64,000 nt of DNA from assembly GCA_003024785.1 (NCBI GenBank), contig PUQB01000054.1:95291-159290 (forward strand). The letters are read 5' to 3'. Positions within the stretch are counted from its first letter, which is position 1, and every line of letters begins with the position of its first letter. The notes below the pieces were generated by a model. That model saw only the letters and a program-made list of their open reading frames with translations, did no database searches and was not told the DNA's origin. Of the stretch, positions 11,411 through 22,717 are shown piece by piece. A program made the translations under genes and the position numbers. The stretch is from Selaginella tamariscina (taxonomy: Eukaryota > Streptophyta > Lycopodiopsida > Selaginellales > Selaginellaceae).

Positions 11411-13611
11411 ATAATAGTAATAATAATATATAATTATAAATAATGTTAATATACATTAAAAAAAATGCTTCTTGTTAGCTTTGTTGAGTTTTGGGATACA
11501 TGGTGCCACACATTGAAATTTCCATGGACCTGACCAAGGTGTGCACAACTCTTGAGCAGAAAATGCCGAAGTCATCTTGAGACATCTAGTGTTTTCTCGG
11601 TTTTGCCAATTTCTACCGACGCTTCATCAAAGACTTCTCCAAAATTGTACTTCTTTTTGAATCAACTCCTCAAGGAGGTTTTGTTCAAGTGGTTTATGGA
11701 GGTTGAGAGTATGTTTATCATGCTCAAATTTGTTCTTACTTTGACTCTGATCTTGCTTTGCCCCAACCAGCCAAACCCTTTGTGATGGAAACAGATGCGT
11801 TTAACCTTAGTTTGGGTGGTATTCTTTATTAGTTGGCTCCTATAGCGATTTATACCCCATAGCATTCCACTCGTTCAAGTTCACAACTGCAGAGATCAAC
11901 TATGAAATTCATGACAAGGAACTTCTAGCTATCGTGGATTACTTTCAAGAGTGATGAAGGTTTCTTGAAAGCTCCTCATAAAAGGTAACTATTTTCACTA
12001 ATCATTGGAACTTGGTTTACTTCTCTCAGGCCCAAGACTTGAATCGACATTAAGCTTGTTGGATCCATCAAATCTTTTCTCAGTTCAACTTTAAGATCAA
12101 GTGTTGACTAGGCACTCAGCAAGTTCAATTCAACACACTTTCATAATGAGCATATTTGGTGCCACATGTTGGTGACATCGAGTTTAACCAACAAAAGCAA
12201 GTGGTACTTGGTCCTGAATGCCTCCAAGCACTTGCCGTTCATGTTGCACCATTTGGCTCTGGCCTTTTTGACACTATCCGCTCTGAACTTTTCTCTGATT
12301 CATTGGCTCATGATGTCTTGAGTCATCTCATAGGTAACACTCTGTTCATTTCACGACCCGACTATGATCTATTTCGATTTGTCAACAATTTGCTTCTCTG
12401 TAACACTTAGTTTATGTTCTACCGAGTGACGCTTGACTTTAAGTGTTGTAGTCTTATCATAACACTCCACTTACTAGTCACTTTGGTGTTATGAAAATAG
12501 TAGAATTGATCAGCCATAATTTTTGGTGGCCCCAACTATGTCAATTAGTGAAAAAGTTTATTTGTACTTGTGACATCTGTGCTTGCTCTAAAATTCCTCA
12601 TCATCACTCATATGGTATCCTCCAACTGCTTCTAGCTCCAATAACGCTTTGGTCTTGCATCTCAATGGACTTTGTGACTGATTTGCCACCAGCTCAAAAA
12701 TTTAATGCCATTCTCATCATTGTGAACCGTTTTACTAAGATGGCTCACTTCTTGCCATGTACGAAGACTATCTCCAACAAAGAGACAACTAACTTGGTTA
12801 TAAAGGACATTTTTCTGTTACACGAACTCCCGATAACATTATTAGCAATCATGGTCTGTAGTTTATCGCCAAGTTCTAATTAGAATGCATTATCTAGACC
12901 CTTGAACAATATCTACAATGCTTCATCAAATACCAATAGGATGATTGGTTACCATTATTACCTTTAGCTAAGTTCTCCTACAACAACTTCAAGAATGTAT
13001 CAATTGGTATGTCACCTTCTATGCCTTGACATGTCAACATCCACAATGGAATTTTGGTAAATCCACTTGGGGGTTTGGTAAATCCGTCTGTCGAAGATCG
13101 ACTTAATCATTGTTTCATTAACATCTTTTAAAGGCACAAAAACATCTCAATTGATATCATAAGGACAATCTAGTTTATCAGGTTGGTGAGCAATCTTGGC
13201 TTCTTCGATGCAACATTAAGACTACACTGACTTGTGAGAAGTTTAACTATCAATGCCTTGGTCCGTTTCTAATGATATCCCGTATCAACAATGTGGCCTA
13301 TCGGTTGGAACTTCCTTCCTCAATGCACATCCATTCGGTATTCCATATTTCTCTTCTTGAACCATACACACTCCTTGGTCAAGCTTCATCACCTCCAGCT
13401 TTGGTTATAATTGACAACAATTTGAAATACGAAGTAAACAAAATCTTGAACTTCAAGTTCCAACTCTATTAGTTTGTCAATTGGGTTGGCTACCCTTCAA
13501 GTGAATGTTCTTGGGAACCCATAATGAATCTGTAACATGCTCATGACACCATTAATGAGTTTCATCGCATGTATCCGAACAAGCCCAGCTCTCGAAGGAG
13601 GGGAGTGGTGT

Positions 13612-13874
13612 GATATCTAACTACGTCACACGAATGCTGATATGAATATGAATAAAGGTTATTAAAGTTAATTAAATCCAGATTAAGGATAAGAATATGA
13701 ATAAGGGTCATTAAAGTTAGCCAACTCTAGATTTGGCTTCTCTTATATATAAGGGTGGACGTGATTAGGGTTAAGCATTCTAGTTTAATGCCAATTTAAA
13801 AGTTAAACCTCTTATCTTATTTCAATCTTTTGTAATCCAGTTTGTTTCTTGTCTTCTCGGCTTGGTTCTTGACA
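13612..13874 (+). repeat. Gypsy 3' LTR with about two internal tandem units
   Basis: Matches the 5' LTR but carries only about two copies (near 13637 and 13686) of the 43-50 bp unit, which explains its shorter length. It contains TATATATAAGGG and GGGTTAAGCATT. Downstream the copia reverse transcriptase resumes. Confidence 0.8.
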
Positions 13875-14699
13875 TAAGGTGATATATAACATAGACAATT
13901 ATGTCCAAAGGTATAAGGCTCGTCTAGTTGCCCACGTTTTCTTGTAGGTTCTAAGAGTGGATTTTGATGAGACACTCTCTCCAATGGTTAAACAAACTAG
14001 CATTCATGCTCTTCTTGCTTTTGCTATGCAATTTGACCTCCATGCTCACCACATGGATGTTAGAATTACATTTCTACATGGTGAGCTTTTTGAGGACATT
14101 TATATGAGATAGCCTCCAGGGTTCGAACTCTTAGACAATTTTGGTTAGGAGTGTTTGTAAGCTTCAAAAAGCACTATATGGATTAAAACAAGCTTCTCAT
14201 CGATGGTATGAATTCATTAACAAGTGATGAGAAAGTCATATGAGTGATGGAAATTTGTATTACAAGCATACTTCATATGACTTTCTCATCATTATAGTTT
14301 ATGTGGATGATTGTCTTATAGTTAGTAACAACATTTAGCAAATATAACATGTCAAAACTCAACTGCATAGTAGATATGTCATGAAGGGCTTAGGACCAAT
14401 TACAAAGCTATTAGGTATGGAAGTTTCTTGAAATATTCAGTAAGGTACCGTGGTGATCACCCAAAAGCAATATGTTCACAAGCTTCTCAAGGATTTTGGA
14501 ATGCTTAACTGCAAACCGGTGCCTACTCCAGCTATAACAAATGTTAATTTACTATAGAAATGGATGTGCCTTTTTCAAACCTTGCTATTAGTCATTAATT
14601 GGAATCCTTATATGTTCCTAATACCAACCATCTAGATATTGCTTTTGCGATAAACTTATTGAGCAAATATTTGCGTGCACCTACGTGCTTTCATTGTAC

Positions 14700-16030
14700 T
14701 CCTAGACAAGGGTGATTCCTTAGGGTGTCTCTTGAGGCAAGATCCTAAAGTCTACTTGGCTTATCCTTTAGGTTCAGAGGTTAGACTAAGTCTCTTGCAT
14801 GCTTAGACATTTGAGTCAGAGTCTTGGGGTCGCCTTATAAGACTTAGCATTACTCACACAAGGTGTTAATGTCAATCCACTTGACAGCCACATGTTGGCC
14901 CTTCAAGTTAAAACTCTGACAGTCCTACCCTAAATTCTTAGATTGACTATTTCTTAAACCTTCAAAGATAATCTAAATAAACTTTAGGATCCTACTCCAA
15001 GAGATCAAAACAAGCTCATGCTCTAACCCCACTAAGAAGGCATGCCTTGCAAACACCTCCATAGAGCTAAGGCATAGAGGAATCACCCTTATTCGGGAGT
15101 ACAATCCCTTTAAGGCAACAAGGGGTACCCTGACCCACGACTAACCTATAAGGGTTTGAGTGGCCAAGTCATAACTTAGACTTAGAATTCATACTTGATA
15201 AAGACACGAGTGTTCTACTAAATAAACTCATTAAGGTTAGATTTAGATAACCTTAAATATATAACCTTGCGAGTGCCTCACAAATGAGCTCTTGCTAATA
15301 AGCTTAGGTTGTTCAACCTTTTAATCTCAAGGAGAACACCCTCTAGCCAATGTGTACTAGTAGCACACTCAATTATGAGATTTAACCTCCCTTGAGTTAA
15401 TGCCCAAGGCTTGCACCTTGATACACAACACAAACATGCATGCTTATAGAGTATCCAACCCCTTAGTGTTAAGCCCCTGAGACAATCCCAGAGGGCATGC
15501 TTTGAACATTGTATGTGTCATTTAGCTTAATGTCACATCTTTATGTGACTTATTTCTTGCCATAACCCTTTAATTTAAGAAATACACATGGTGCCACAAA
15601 TGTGACTCGCAAATGTCAATTCTAAAGCCCTTTGTGAACTCTTAGGAACATAGTAAAGAAAACTTATTAGTTAAGATCCCATACCCACAATTGGATAAGG
15701 ACACAAATGTGGCCTATTTAACTACGAGTGCTACTCTTAGCTTGATGTGGAGAAGGAGACTCGAGACATACCTCAATTTCTAAACTTTAATGACACAAAG
15801 GGGCACAATAGAGGGTTGTGCTTTAATGACACAAACTACAACTTGCATTGGTAGAAAAATAATGAACTCAATCATGAATTCAATAAACATCTTACCTATC
15901 ATTAAAAAGTTAAGGCGGTACAATATAGGGTTGTGCTTTGATGACACAAGCTATAGCTTGCATTAATAGAAAATAATGAACTCGATCATGAATTAAATAA
16001 CTCTCACTATATATCTTACTTAAAATTGTG
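14700..16030. repeat. Dispersed repeat, copy B, with a head-to-head inverted duplication
   Basis: About 14932-16030 runs in the same direction as copy A (from roughly 3395 to 4480). About 14707-14930 is instead the reverse complement of copy A from about 3545 back to 3240. The 5' part of the repeat is thus present as an inverted pair around 14931. The repeat truncates the copia fossil at its left edge. Confidence 0.7.
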
Positions 16031-16515
16031 TAACCCATCCCCCCCAAAAAAGTGAAATGAAACAAAATTTGTTTAAACAACTTCATTAAATATGTCTAAC
16101 AATGTTTTAATATAAAATTTTATTTAAACAACGACTTTACTTAAAAATTAATGACATACTTTTGTTATTATTATTTTTAAATCGGAATGAAATAAAATAC
16201 AATAAATATAACCAAATGGAATGATATATAATTTAATTTATAAATTGGATTAAAATAAATTAAATAAGAAAATGTGAGTAAATGCCATAACCTTTAAAAT
16301 AATTGTTTACCATGAATTACATTTAATTATAAAAAATTATATATTTAGGGGTTAGTATAAATGTAATTTTCCCTAGAATTAATCGAATTTAATGAGTTTT
16401 ACAAAAATGTACACACGTGTGCGTGTGTTTTTGCATTATTTACCTTCAACAACTGTTTCAAGCTGGGTACACGTGTTAAAGTACTTTAAATCTGCCTTGA
16501 CGTCCATTTTTTGAA
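16031..16515. other. AT-rich intergenic DNA
   Basis: Nothing coding is recognised. It starts with a C-run/A-run (about 16029-16045) and continues as AT-rich sequence up to the PPR relic. Confidence 0.6.
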
Positions 16516-16905
16516 AGAGCTAATTATGATAGCGCTCTCTCTCTCTCTCTCCACACACACACACACACACACACACACTTAGATAATAAGAATGTGTGTG
16601 CCTGTGAAATGCATCTCTGGCATATGCTGCAATAAGTTCATTCCATGAACCCACATCTTTTTCACGTATTTTAGAAAACACACTTTGCATCTCAATCAAG
16701 CTTCCCATAAAAACTGAAATACCAATCAAAAAAATATGTCACACGTACACACACACACTCACAGACACACACACACACATATGCAACCTGATAAGAAGGT
16801 TGCCAAGGAGCAGATTTCTATCTACTTCCATGTCTGCAGCACGCTTGTGAAGCTTACTCCCTACAGATGCGGAGAATATTCCAAGAAAGGTCACCTGCTC
16901 AAATA
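16516..16905 (-). pseudogene. Pentatricopeptide repeat (PPR) gene relic
   Basis: Two minus-strand pieces resemble plant PPR proteins of the DYW/E class, which act in organelle RNA editing and processing. One (about 16800-16905) reads QVTFLGIFSASVGSKLHK and then LLLGNLLI. The other (about 16600-16729) reads IEMQSVFSKIREKDVGSWNE and continues LIAAYARDAF, a typical PPR helix pair. A CA-rich stretch separates them and a CT/CA microsatellite follows. Only about two motifs remain of a family normally holding ten or more, and no start or C-terminal domain is visible. It could be a short exon pair of a larger gene, but a decayed fragment is more likely. Confidence 0.6.
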
Positions 16906-17459
16906 GTTCACAACCCTGTTTAACATGTATGTATTATGTTTGTTACGGTATTAAATGAATATAAACCTTACTGCTCTCCTTGATTTTTTGTGGCCCTGGG
17001 CCTGGCACGCACATTAGTCGCTCTTGTTTAAATATGAGGCTAAAAATTTAAATACTACTAGTAAAGAAAATATTTTAGATATTACGGCCTTAAAAACAAA
17101 ATACACTATTATTTTAAATACAGAATGATTAAATAAGAAGTCAAAATGGAGTAGTTTATTCCCAGTTAGAAAAATTAAATATTAGTTATAATAATTAATT
17201 AAGGCTTTTGTTTTATATTATAATCAAATTAAAATTTTATTTTATGTTTTTGTTTTTGAAACATTATAAAACTACCATAGGCACTACAAAATCATCAGCT
17301 CCAGGATGTATGCGCCTGTACGTGTATAGAATAAGTGAAGTCATCCATATCTTCGTATGAATCGTATGTTCATGAGAGAGAGAGAGAGTATATATAATAT
17401 ACGTAGGCGTTTATATATAAAATTCATTGAAACTCTACTAAGCAAAGAAGGTACTTTAC
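16906..17459. other. Intergenic spacer
   Basis: AT-rich DNA without recognisable coding sequence. It includes a short (GA)n tract near 17374-17388 and probably the 3' UTR of the OSTC gene. Confidence 0.5.
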
Positions 17460-18226
17460 CTAGTTAGTGGAGGTAAGCAGGGATTTGATGCGAATGAAGA
17501 GAACGCTCATGGCATATGCAATTGCTAACATAGCCATACCGCCCAGGCCGAAAGTCATCCTCAGGTTCCTGTTCCAGCTCTTATGAGTAGCCAGATCTAA
17601 CGCAACAATCCCGACCCCACCAAGTACAAACATGAATCCCGACGACAGCCCCTCAATTATGTACTGCCCATTAACACGACCTGGAAGATCGAATTCTCAC
17701 TTATTAGTGTTAAATATCAGATTCTGTGCGTGTGTGTGTATAGAGACAGAGACAGAGAGAGGTGGTTTATCATATAGCTATGTTGTATATATATACGCAT
17801 GTATATATCAATGATAAACGATACACACAAAGGCAACGAATCGCATATGTTCATATTAGCTACTCATACTGATGTACATGTGTAGAGTATAGATTATTAA
17901 TAAACAAACGTATTACAAGAAATCAAAACTCCCACACGCAAACGTAAGGATATATAAAATAAGAAGAAACCTATAAACACAAGCCCACCTGGGAGGAAGA
18001 CAACAGGACGAATTGCACCAGTAATTGGATCCTGGCGACTTCCAATGCCAGGCGGCTCAACGATAACGTCGTACACAAATCCAGAGACAACAAGAAAGTA
18101 AGAAGCCAATACCAGGCAATAGGTTGTCATTGGAGACGGGAGCTCCGGGATCAAAGATTTGAGTCGCATCCTAGGCGGCCGCAGGACCTTGTATAGTAGC
18201 CGCACACAGTGCTCCGCCGGATCCAT
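17460..18226 (-). CDS. OSTC: Oligosaccharyltransferase complex subunit OSTC/DC2 homologue
   Basis: Two exons (18226-17989 and 17680-17460) join to exactly 459 nt, 152 residues plus stop, close to the 149 of animal OSTC. The protein reads through without a break. Conserved family segments are visible: MTTYCLVLASYFLVVSGF (first membrane helix), YDVIVEPPGIGS, VNGQYIIEGLSSGFMF (second helix region) and a third hydrophobic helix before ARVFM-like basic residues (SVLFIRIK). OSTC/DC2 belongs to the OST3/OST6 family fold and links the oligosaccharyltransferase to the translocon in the ER membrane for N-glycosylation. The ATG at 18226 is preferred: the upstream in-frame TTG is not a plant start. The gene is divergent from CCDC93, with only 76 bp between start codons. 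Confidence 0.93.
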
Positions 18227-18302
18227 TATCCGCTTCCCCAATAAAAACCCTAAATTGCGGAACCCTAAATCCTTACTTCAGTGTTTAAGGTTTTTAGGGT
18301 TG
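18227..18302. promoter_or_regulatory. Compact bidirectional promoter with teloboxes (OSTC / CCDC93)
   Basis: The two start codons are 76 bp apart. The interval holds AAAAACCCTAAATT and GGAACCCTAAATCC on the + strand, and GGTTTTTAGGGTT close to the CCDC93 start. Teloboxes (AAACCCTA) are common in promoters of plant translation and cell-cycle genes and bind Myb-like telobox factors. 5' UTRs must lie in or overlap this interval, or introns must intervene. Confidence 0.75.
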
Positions 18303-18774
18303 ATGGATACAGAGAGATCCTCATTGCTGGGAAGGATTGAGGATGCTCTGGAAACCGTCGGATGGCCGCGAGCGAGGAGCTTAATTTCGCCGTTCGATAA
18401 GCTGACTGGGGGTCTTGCCTGGTGCATTGCTGCCTGCAATGCGGGAGTTGGTTATGATCTTGATAGCAGCGATGATTTCATACTTGGTGAGAAAATGTAA
18501 GTAATTAACACACCACAGACACACACATAATGTGTGAGCTTATATATATGGACATATTATACACACACGCAGAGAGAGAGAGAGAGAGAGAGTCAAAAAA
18601 TATGTACCTATGATAATTGGCTGCATATACATTGTCTCTTACTGGGCATACACCTCGTGTAGCTACTGTAACATCATAGCATGTACAATGTATTGTCTAT
18701 GTATAGAATCCTTATGTCAACATAACCTGTTACACACACACACACACACACACAGATATATATATATATTATAT

Positions 18775-18813
<39 letters not shown>

Positions 18814-20753
18814 ACAATATTTATCTACCACCTAATAAAACTACTTTCACTCTGTATTACGTACAATAAATGCTAATATTTTAACTTACAGAGAGATTGC
18901 GGAATCCATACAGTTCGCTCTTCGGAGAATGGGGTGCCCAAATCCGCTTCAAGCCCACCAGATCCAAGGCCTGGATTATCCTGCTGTTTACCTGTCGTGC
19001 AATGGCTTGTGAAACAAGTTTTGGATGAGCGAGCTGTTCAGGTATTTCTCGCATTGTTTTAAATATTAATATAGTATGAAGACACACACAAGTTAACAAA
19101 ACACTTAAACTATGCTAGTATCAAGCCGAGGAGCTGGAAGATCCCGAACAATCAACTGTAGAAAAAGATCACTCTGATATTGTTATTTGTTATGACAAGC
19201 AGGTATGTTACATTTCTCTAAGTAATGCCGCTTTTGTTACAATTGAAAAGTGTGTGTGTGAGAGAGAGGGGGGCAGAGAGATACAGAGTTAGTTCTTATT
19301 ATATGTGATTATGTATTCATTTAGTTGTGCGTAAAACACAGACATGCACACAAGAATAACATTCACGACTGTTTACCTCCAGATAGAAGCGATACGGAAT
19401 GAGATCAAAGTGCACCAGGAAAGGCTGGCTTTTCTGAAGAGACGGAAAGAGGCAGAAACGAAGATCAACAGACGTGACTTCTTGCAAGCTGCAATGGCTA
19501 AGTCAAACTATGCTGGGACTCGGAGCTACTAACGAAAGTAGTGAACACTTTAAAGTCTCTAAAGGTTTATTATAAGTTTGTGTGTGTGTCGCGCGTGCGT
19601 GTATAGATATATTATTTAAAAACGTCCTTTCGCGGGTCAGCGTATATAGGATCATTTCGAATATATCACTATCTTCATTTAATACGTACTAATTGTGTAG
19701 AGTGTGGACCAAGAAAGAGCAGAATCCATGGAAGATTCTAAGCGTACACAAGAGGATCTGCAGAAAGAAGTAAAACATCTGAAAGAAAGACTATCAGTGT
19801 CCGAAGTGAATGGTGGAGAGTATGACATGGAAAAGAAGACGAGCCTCAGAAAAGTGAGTGACCATGAACAATGAACACGCACGCACGCACGCACGCTGTA
19901 TAATGTGTGTACGTGTGTGTTAAACTGTTTGAATGACCTCTTAACCTTGTAGGAGCTCGCTAGAATAAGCCGTGATGTTGTTGTTCTTCAGCGACGTCTG
20001 GACGAGGTTCCATCGCAATCTGAACTCGTACAGTAAGTTCAAATGATAAAAATATACACATACATACAATGGTGTGTGTGTGTGTGTGTGACTGGTGTTT
20101 ATCCCATGTAGTTACATATATAATTAATCAGTTTTCAGGTACGAGAGTGTTTTATGGAACTATATCTTAATATTCAGGTAAGCCATACATACACACTCAT
20201 ACAATGCCATATGTGACTTTCTTAAACAGTCCAAGCTGCGGGAGACGCGGAAGTACTTTGCATCGTACAATGCACTCGCTGAAGCTCACAAGTTATCTCT
20301 CAAGGAGATATCACTGCTAAATTCGATAAACTCACAGGTAAACATGCATAGTTAATGCAACCTAGGCAACTGATTTAATTGCATTATAGTACGAGGTGGC
20401 AATATCAACGCCTGAAGGACGAGCCAAGTTTGTGGAATCCATGCAAGGATTGTTGGCAGGAGTGCAACAGGTATCTACATTTGCTGCAAACATAAACATA
20501 TAACTCACTATTCAGATGGCCGTCCGTCTGCGTGTGCGTGCACGCGAGGGTGTGTGTGACATCTTAGGCTTGTCTTTTCTTGCAGAACCTGAAGAAAATG
20601 GAGGCACGGTTGCTTGAGAAGAAAACCACGTTCAATCACCTGAAAGAGAAACATGCATCTGCATTAGCAACTCGACGAAATTACTATGCTCTCTTGAAGC
20701 AACTTCAGGAAGAATTCGTGAGAAACGAAAAGTTACTGCAGAACGCACCTTGA
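18303..20753 (+). CDS. CCDC93: Coiled-coil domain protein 93 homologue (CCC/Commander complex)
   Basis: About nine short exons: 18303-18496, 18892-19041, 19126-19201, 19382-about 19540, 19701-19852, 19953-20032, about 20138-20178, 20230-20337, 20390-20470 and 20586-20753. The N-terminal NDC80/NUF2-like calponin-homology fold shows ISPFDKLTGGLAWCI, CPNPLQAHQIQGLDYPAV and, in another frame, VVQWLVKQVLDERAVQ. Later exons are coiled coil: QSELVQ, ISLLNSINSQ, LKKMEARLLEKK and EEFVRNEKLL match the family in order. CCDC93 pairs with CCDC22 in the CCC part of Commander, which recycles endosomal membrane proteins. At least two one-base frame breaks are apparent (near 18985 and near 19520), so the sequence as given does not encode one uninterrupted protein. 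Confidence 0.88.
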
Positions 20754-21670
20754 GGAAGCTCATATCATATCCAGGTGAGTCACTGTAGCACTTAAGAAAT
20801 TGCTAGTTTACTAGAAGCCCGTAATACCCTTTTTTATGTACACAAGGTGTATATATGCGTACCCAAGTAGGAAAGTCAGTCGTAGTCTTCACTGTGTGAT
20901 GTGCCCCTTCCTACACCTGATCTGTGTTCGCTGGGGATCATATTTAATAATTCCTAGTTGTCTGTAGCCATAAACCTATGTTGAGATCCAGATATGACAG
21001 TTAAAATATGAATTTAGCATTATCACGCACCTCGTTGCCGTACACGTTCTTGTGCTCCAAGTCTCCTCCAACTTGGGCTCCACAGGTTCCCACGATGCAA
21101 GTTTACTTGTTGCCCTGTGCAGATTTACTCTCCGTTTTACGAAAACAAATAGGCAACTGTTGACAGCACCTGCTCCTAAATACTATTCATGAATAAAACA
21201 AGAGAAAATTATTAGTTCTTCCTGAAACATTTATCCGAACTTAAAAGGGCATGCGTCTGAGCTCACCTGACAGCGACGGATGGTAAAAGAAGCTTTCCCG
21301 AGCGCATTATCATGTTCTCATAATTCCAGAAAAGGACAATAAGGCAAAATCTTCAAAGTGTCAGCCAGCACTTCATATTCAGAGGAATGGGTCCATTCCT
21401 GCATGTTTGCATGTGCTTACCTGCAGAAATCCCAGAACAAGATTAAATATATTAAATATGCTTATAAGTATATATTAGTACGCTCACCTTTCCCAATGTA
21501 ACGAACTTTTGTGGTCCCGGTGAATGTGATCATACACTTGCAAGAAGTTTGTAGGAAAAAACAGGATTTGTACATTGAAAACAAAAATTGGATCATGGTT
21601 ACGAGTTTCTACCACTCATCTAATATGCCAACATTGGATGACTATCTATAATACTACCCACGTTGGTACC
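20754..21670. other. Spacer between CCDC93 and the HTH gene
   Basis: No protein is recognised. Several minus-strand GTGAGY/GTAAG motifs (near 21265, 21420 and 21488) could be donors of spliced 3' UTR exons of the HTH gene, which is inference only. Confidence 0.4.
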
Positions 21671-22717
21671 TCATTCCGAATCAAAGTAAGATTCGGGCGC
21701 ATTCATGCGATAGCGGAATGGACAGTATTTGCCGCCGATTCCCGTACGCTTGACCCTCCTCTCCTTCAGCAATCTGGGGAAAGGCATGAAAGATTAGAAA
21801 AAGAAAAATTGAGTTAACAAATTCTTCATACTTACAAGCGAAGGGCCTTGCTCGTGTCGGGATTGTTGCCGATCAGCTCACGGACCTGTTTTTCCGTGAC
21901 GAAGGAACTGCTTCCCATGATCTGGAGAATCATGTTGGCGATCCTCTGTATGCGAGTCGTCCTAGCGACCAGCTTCATGGAGATCATGAGATTTCGGCGA
22001 GCTCTGGGACTACGCCGCCTCTGCATTCCTTTGAGCGAGAGAAACTTCAGCGGCGAAGTCATCTTGAGCTTGCAAGCCACAGACGCAAGGCGCTGCAGAT
22101 TTCCGATAGATTCTCCTCCGGCATCCGCTCCAAGATTCACCTTCCTTATCGAATTGGACTGGAATCCGCCATCATGGACAAGATGTTCATCTTTTCCGCA
22201 GGCGAATCATCGGAGAGATTCCCCGTCTTTCCTGGATTGGCCGATTGTTTGAGATATCAAAATCCGCCTGAAGATGCAGCATACCTGCGGACTCGTAGAA
22301 CTCCTGATCGGTGATCTCTGCAAGTTCCGCCTTTCCTGGAGCCTGTTTGTTGTCGGAGGAGTTGAAACCGGTCACCGCACTTCCTCTGGCAAGATTCATC
22401 GGAACAGTAGCAGAGAAGGCCGAAAGATGCATCTTTTTATCCGCCGCACTGAACAGCTTCTTCGGCTTCGGCTTCTCCACCCTTGAGCTCAGCTGCTCCT
22501 TGTCGGAATCGGCCGCCGTCAGATATTTACCAGACAGTCCCGCAAGATACACCGGATTGAACAGCTGTTCCGATTGCCCATTTCCGGATCCCGCAAGAAA
22601 CATCAGATTGAACATCTTTTCTGACTCGGCAATGGCGGATCCCGCAAGAAACACCTCCGGATCGAACGATCGGATTTCCGCAATATAAGAGCGCAATTGA
22701 GTCTTCTCATCTGCCAT
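21671..22717 (-). CDS. Plant winged-helix/HTH-domain protein, function unknown
   Basis: Starts with MADEKTQLRSYIAEI at 22717. The N-terminal region carries three imperfect copies of an F-x-x-x-FLAGS motif (VFLAGSA, MFLAGSG, VYLAGLS), followed by EITDQEFYESAGMLHLQADF. The second part has basic RRRSPRARRN, then ARTTRIQRIANMILQIMGSS and VTEKQVRELIGNNPDTSKAL. It splices (donor GTAAGT, exon end 21836; acceptor ag, exon start 21773) into LLKERRVKRTGIGGKYCPF and ends MNAPESYFDSE at 21671. The last part has the look of a three-helix HTH with a wing (RVKRTGIGG). The intron is only 62 bp. The reading frame changes at about 22186: the first frame ends in TGA right after RLRKR, and the family-like sequence continues one base out of phase. 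I recall similar plant-specific HTH proteins without an established role. Confidence 0.65.

Larger units (their letters stand above)
8724..13874 (+). mobile_element. Ty3/gypsy chromovirus fossil nested in the copia element
   Basis: A gypsy element about 5.1 kb long lies on the + strand between similar LTRs (about 8724-9076 and 13612-13874). Parts in order: gag-like remnants (9.1-9.85 kb), protease/linker region (about 10.2-10.9 kb), RT/RNase H remnants (about 10.95-12.1 kb), integrase with a zinc-binding region and core start (12491-12883), and a chromodomain-like C terminus (about 13.27-13.57 kb) with VNWVGYPSSECSWEP. The chromodomain marks it as a chromovirus. It is broken in many places and looks old. 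It splits the copia reading region, so it inserted after the copia element. Confidence 0.9.
6000..14695 (+). mobile_element. Ty1/copia LTR retrotransposon fossil, interrupted by a gypsy element
   Basis: An old, broken copia element on the + strand. A short 5' LTR (about 6000-6168) begins TGTTGGAG and is followed at 6170-6181 by TGGTATCAGAGC, the usual copia primer-binding site for initiator tRNA-Met. Integrase remnants lie near 7250-7900 and include TPQQNGV. A post-integrase segment at about 8075-8272 contains KGYRLYDHSN. The reverse transcriptase resumes after the nested gypsy element at about 13.88-14.69 kb. No 3' LTR is seen: the element stops where the 14.7 kb repeat begins. It carries many lesions throughout and is clearly dead and old. 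Confidence 0.9.

Noticed and set aside
22274-22688. Plus-strand reading frames opposite the HTH gene
   Set aside because: Shadow frames of the minus-strand coding sequence.
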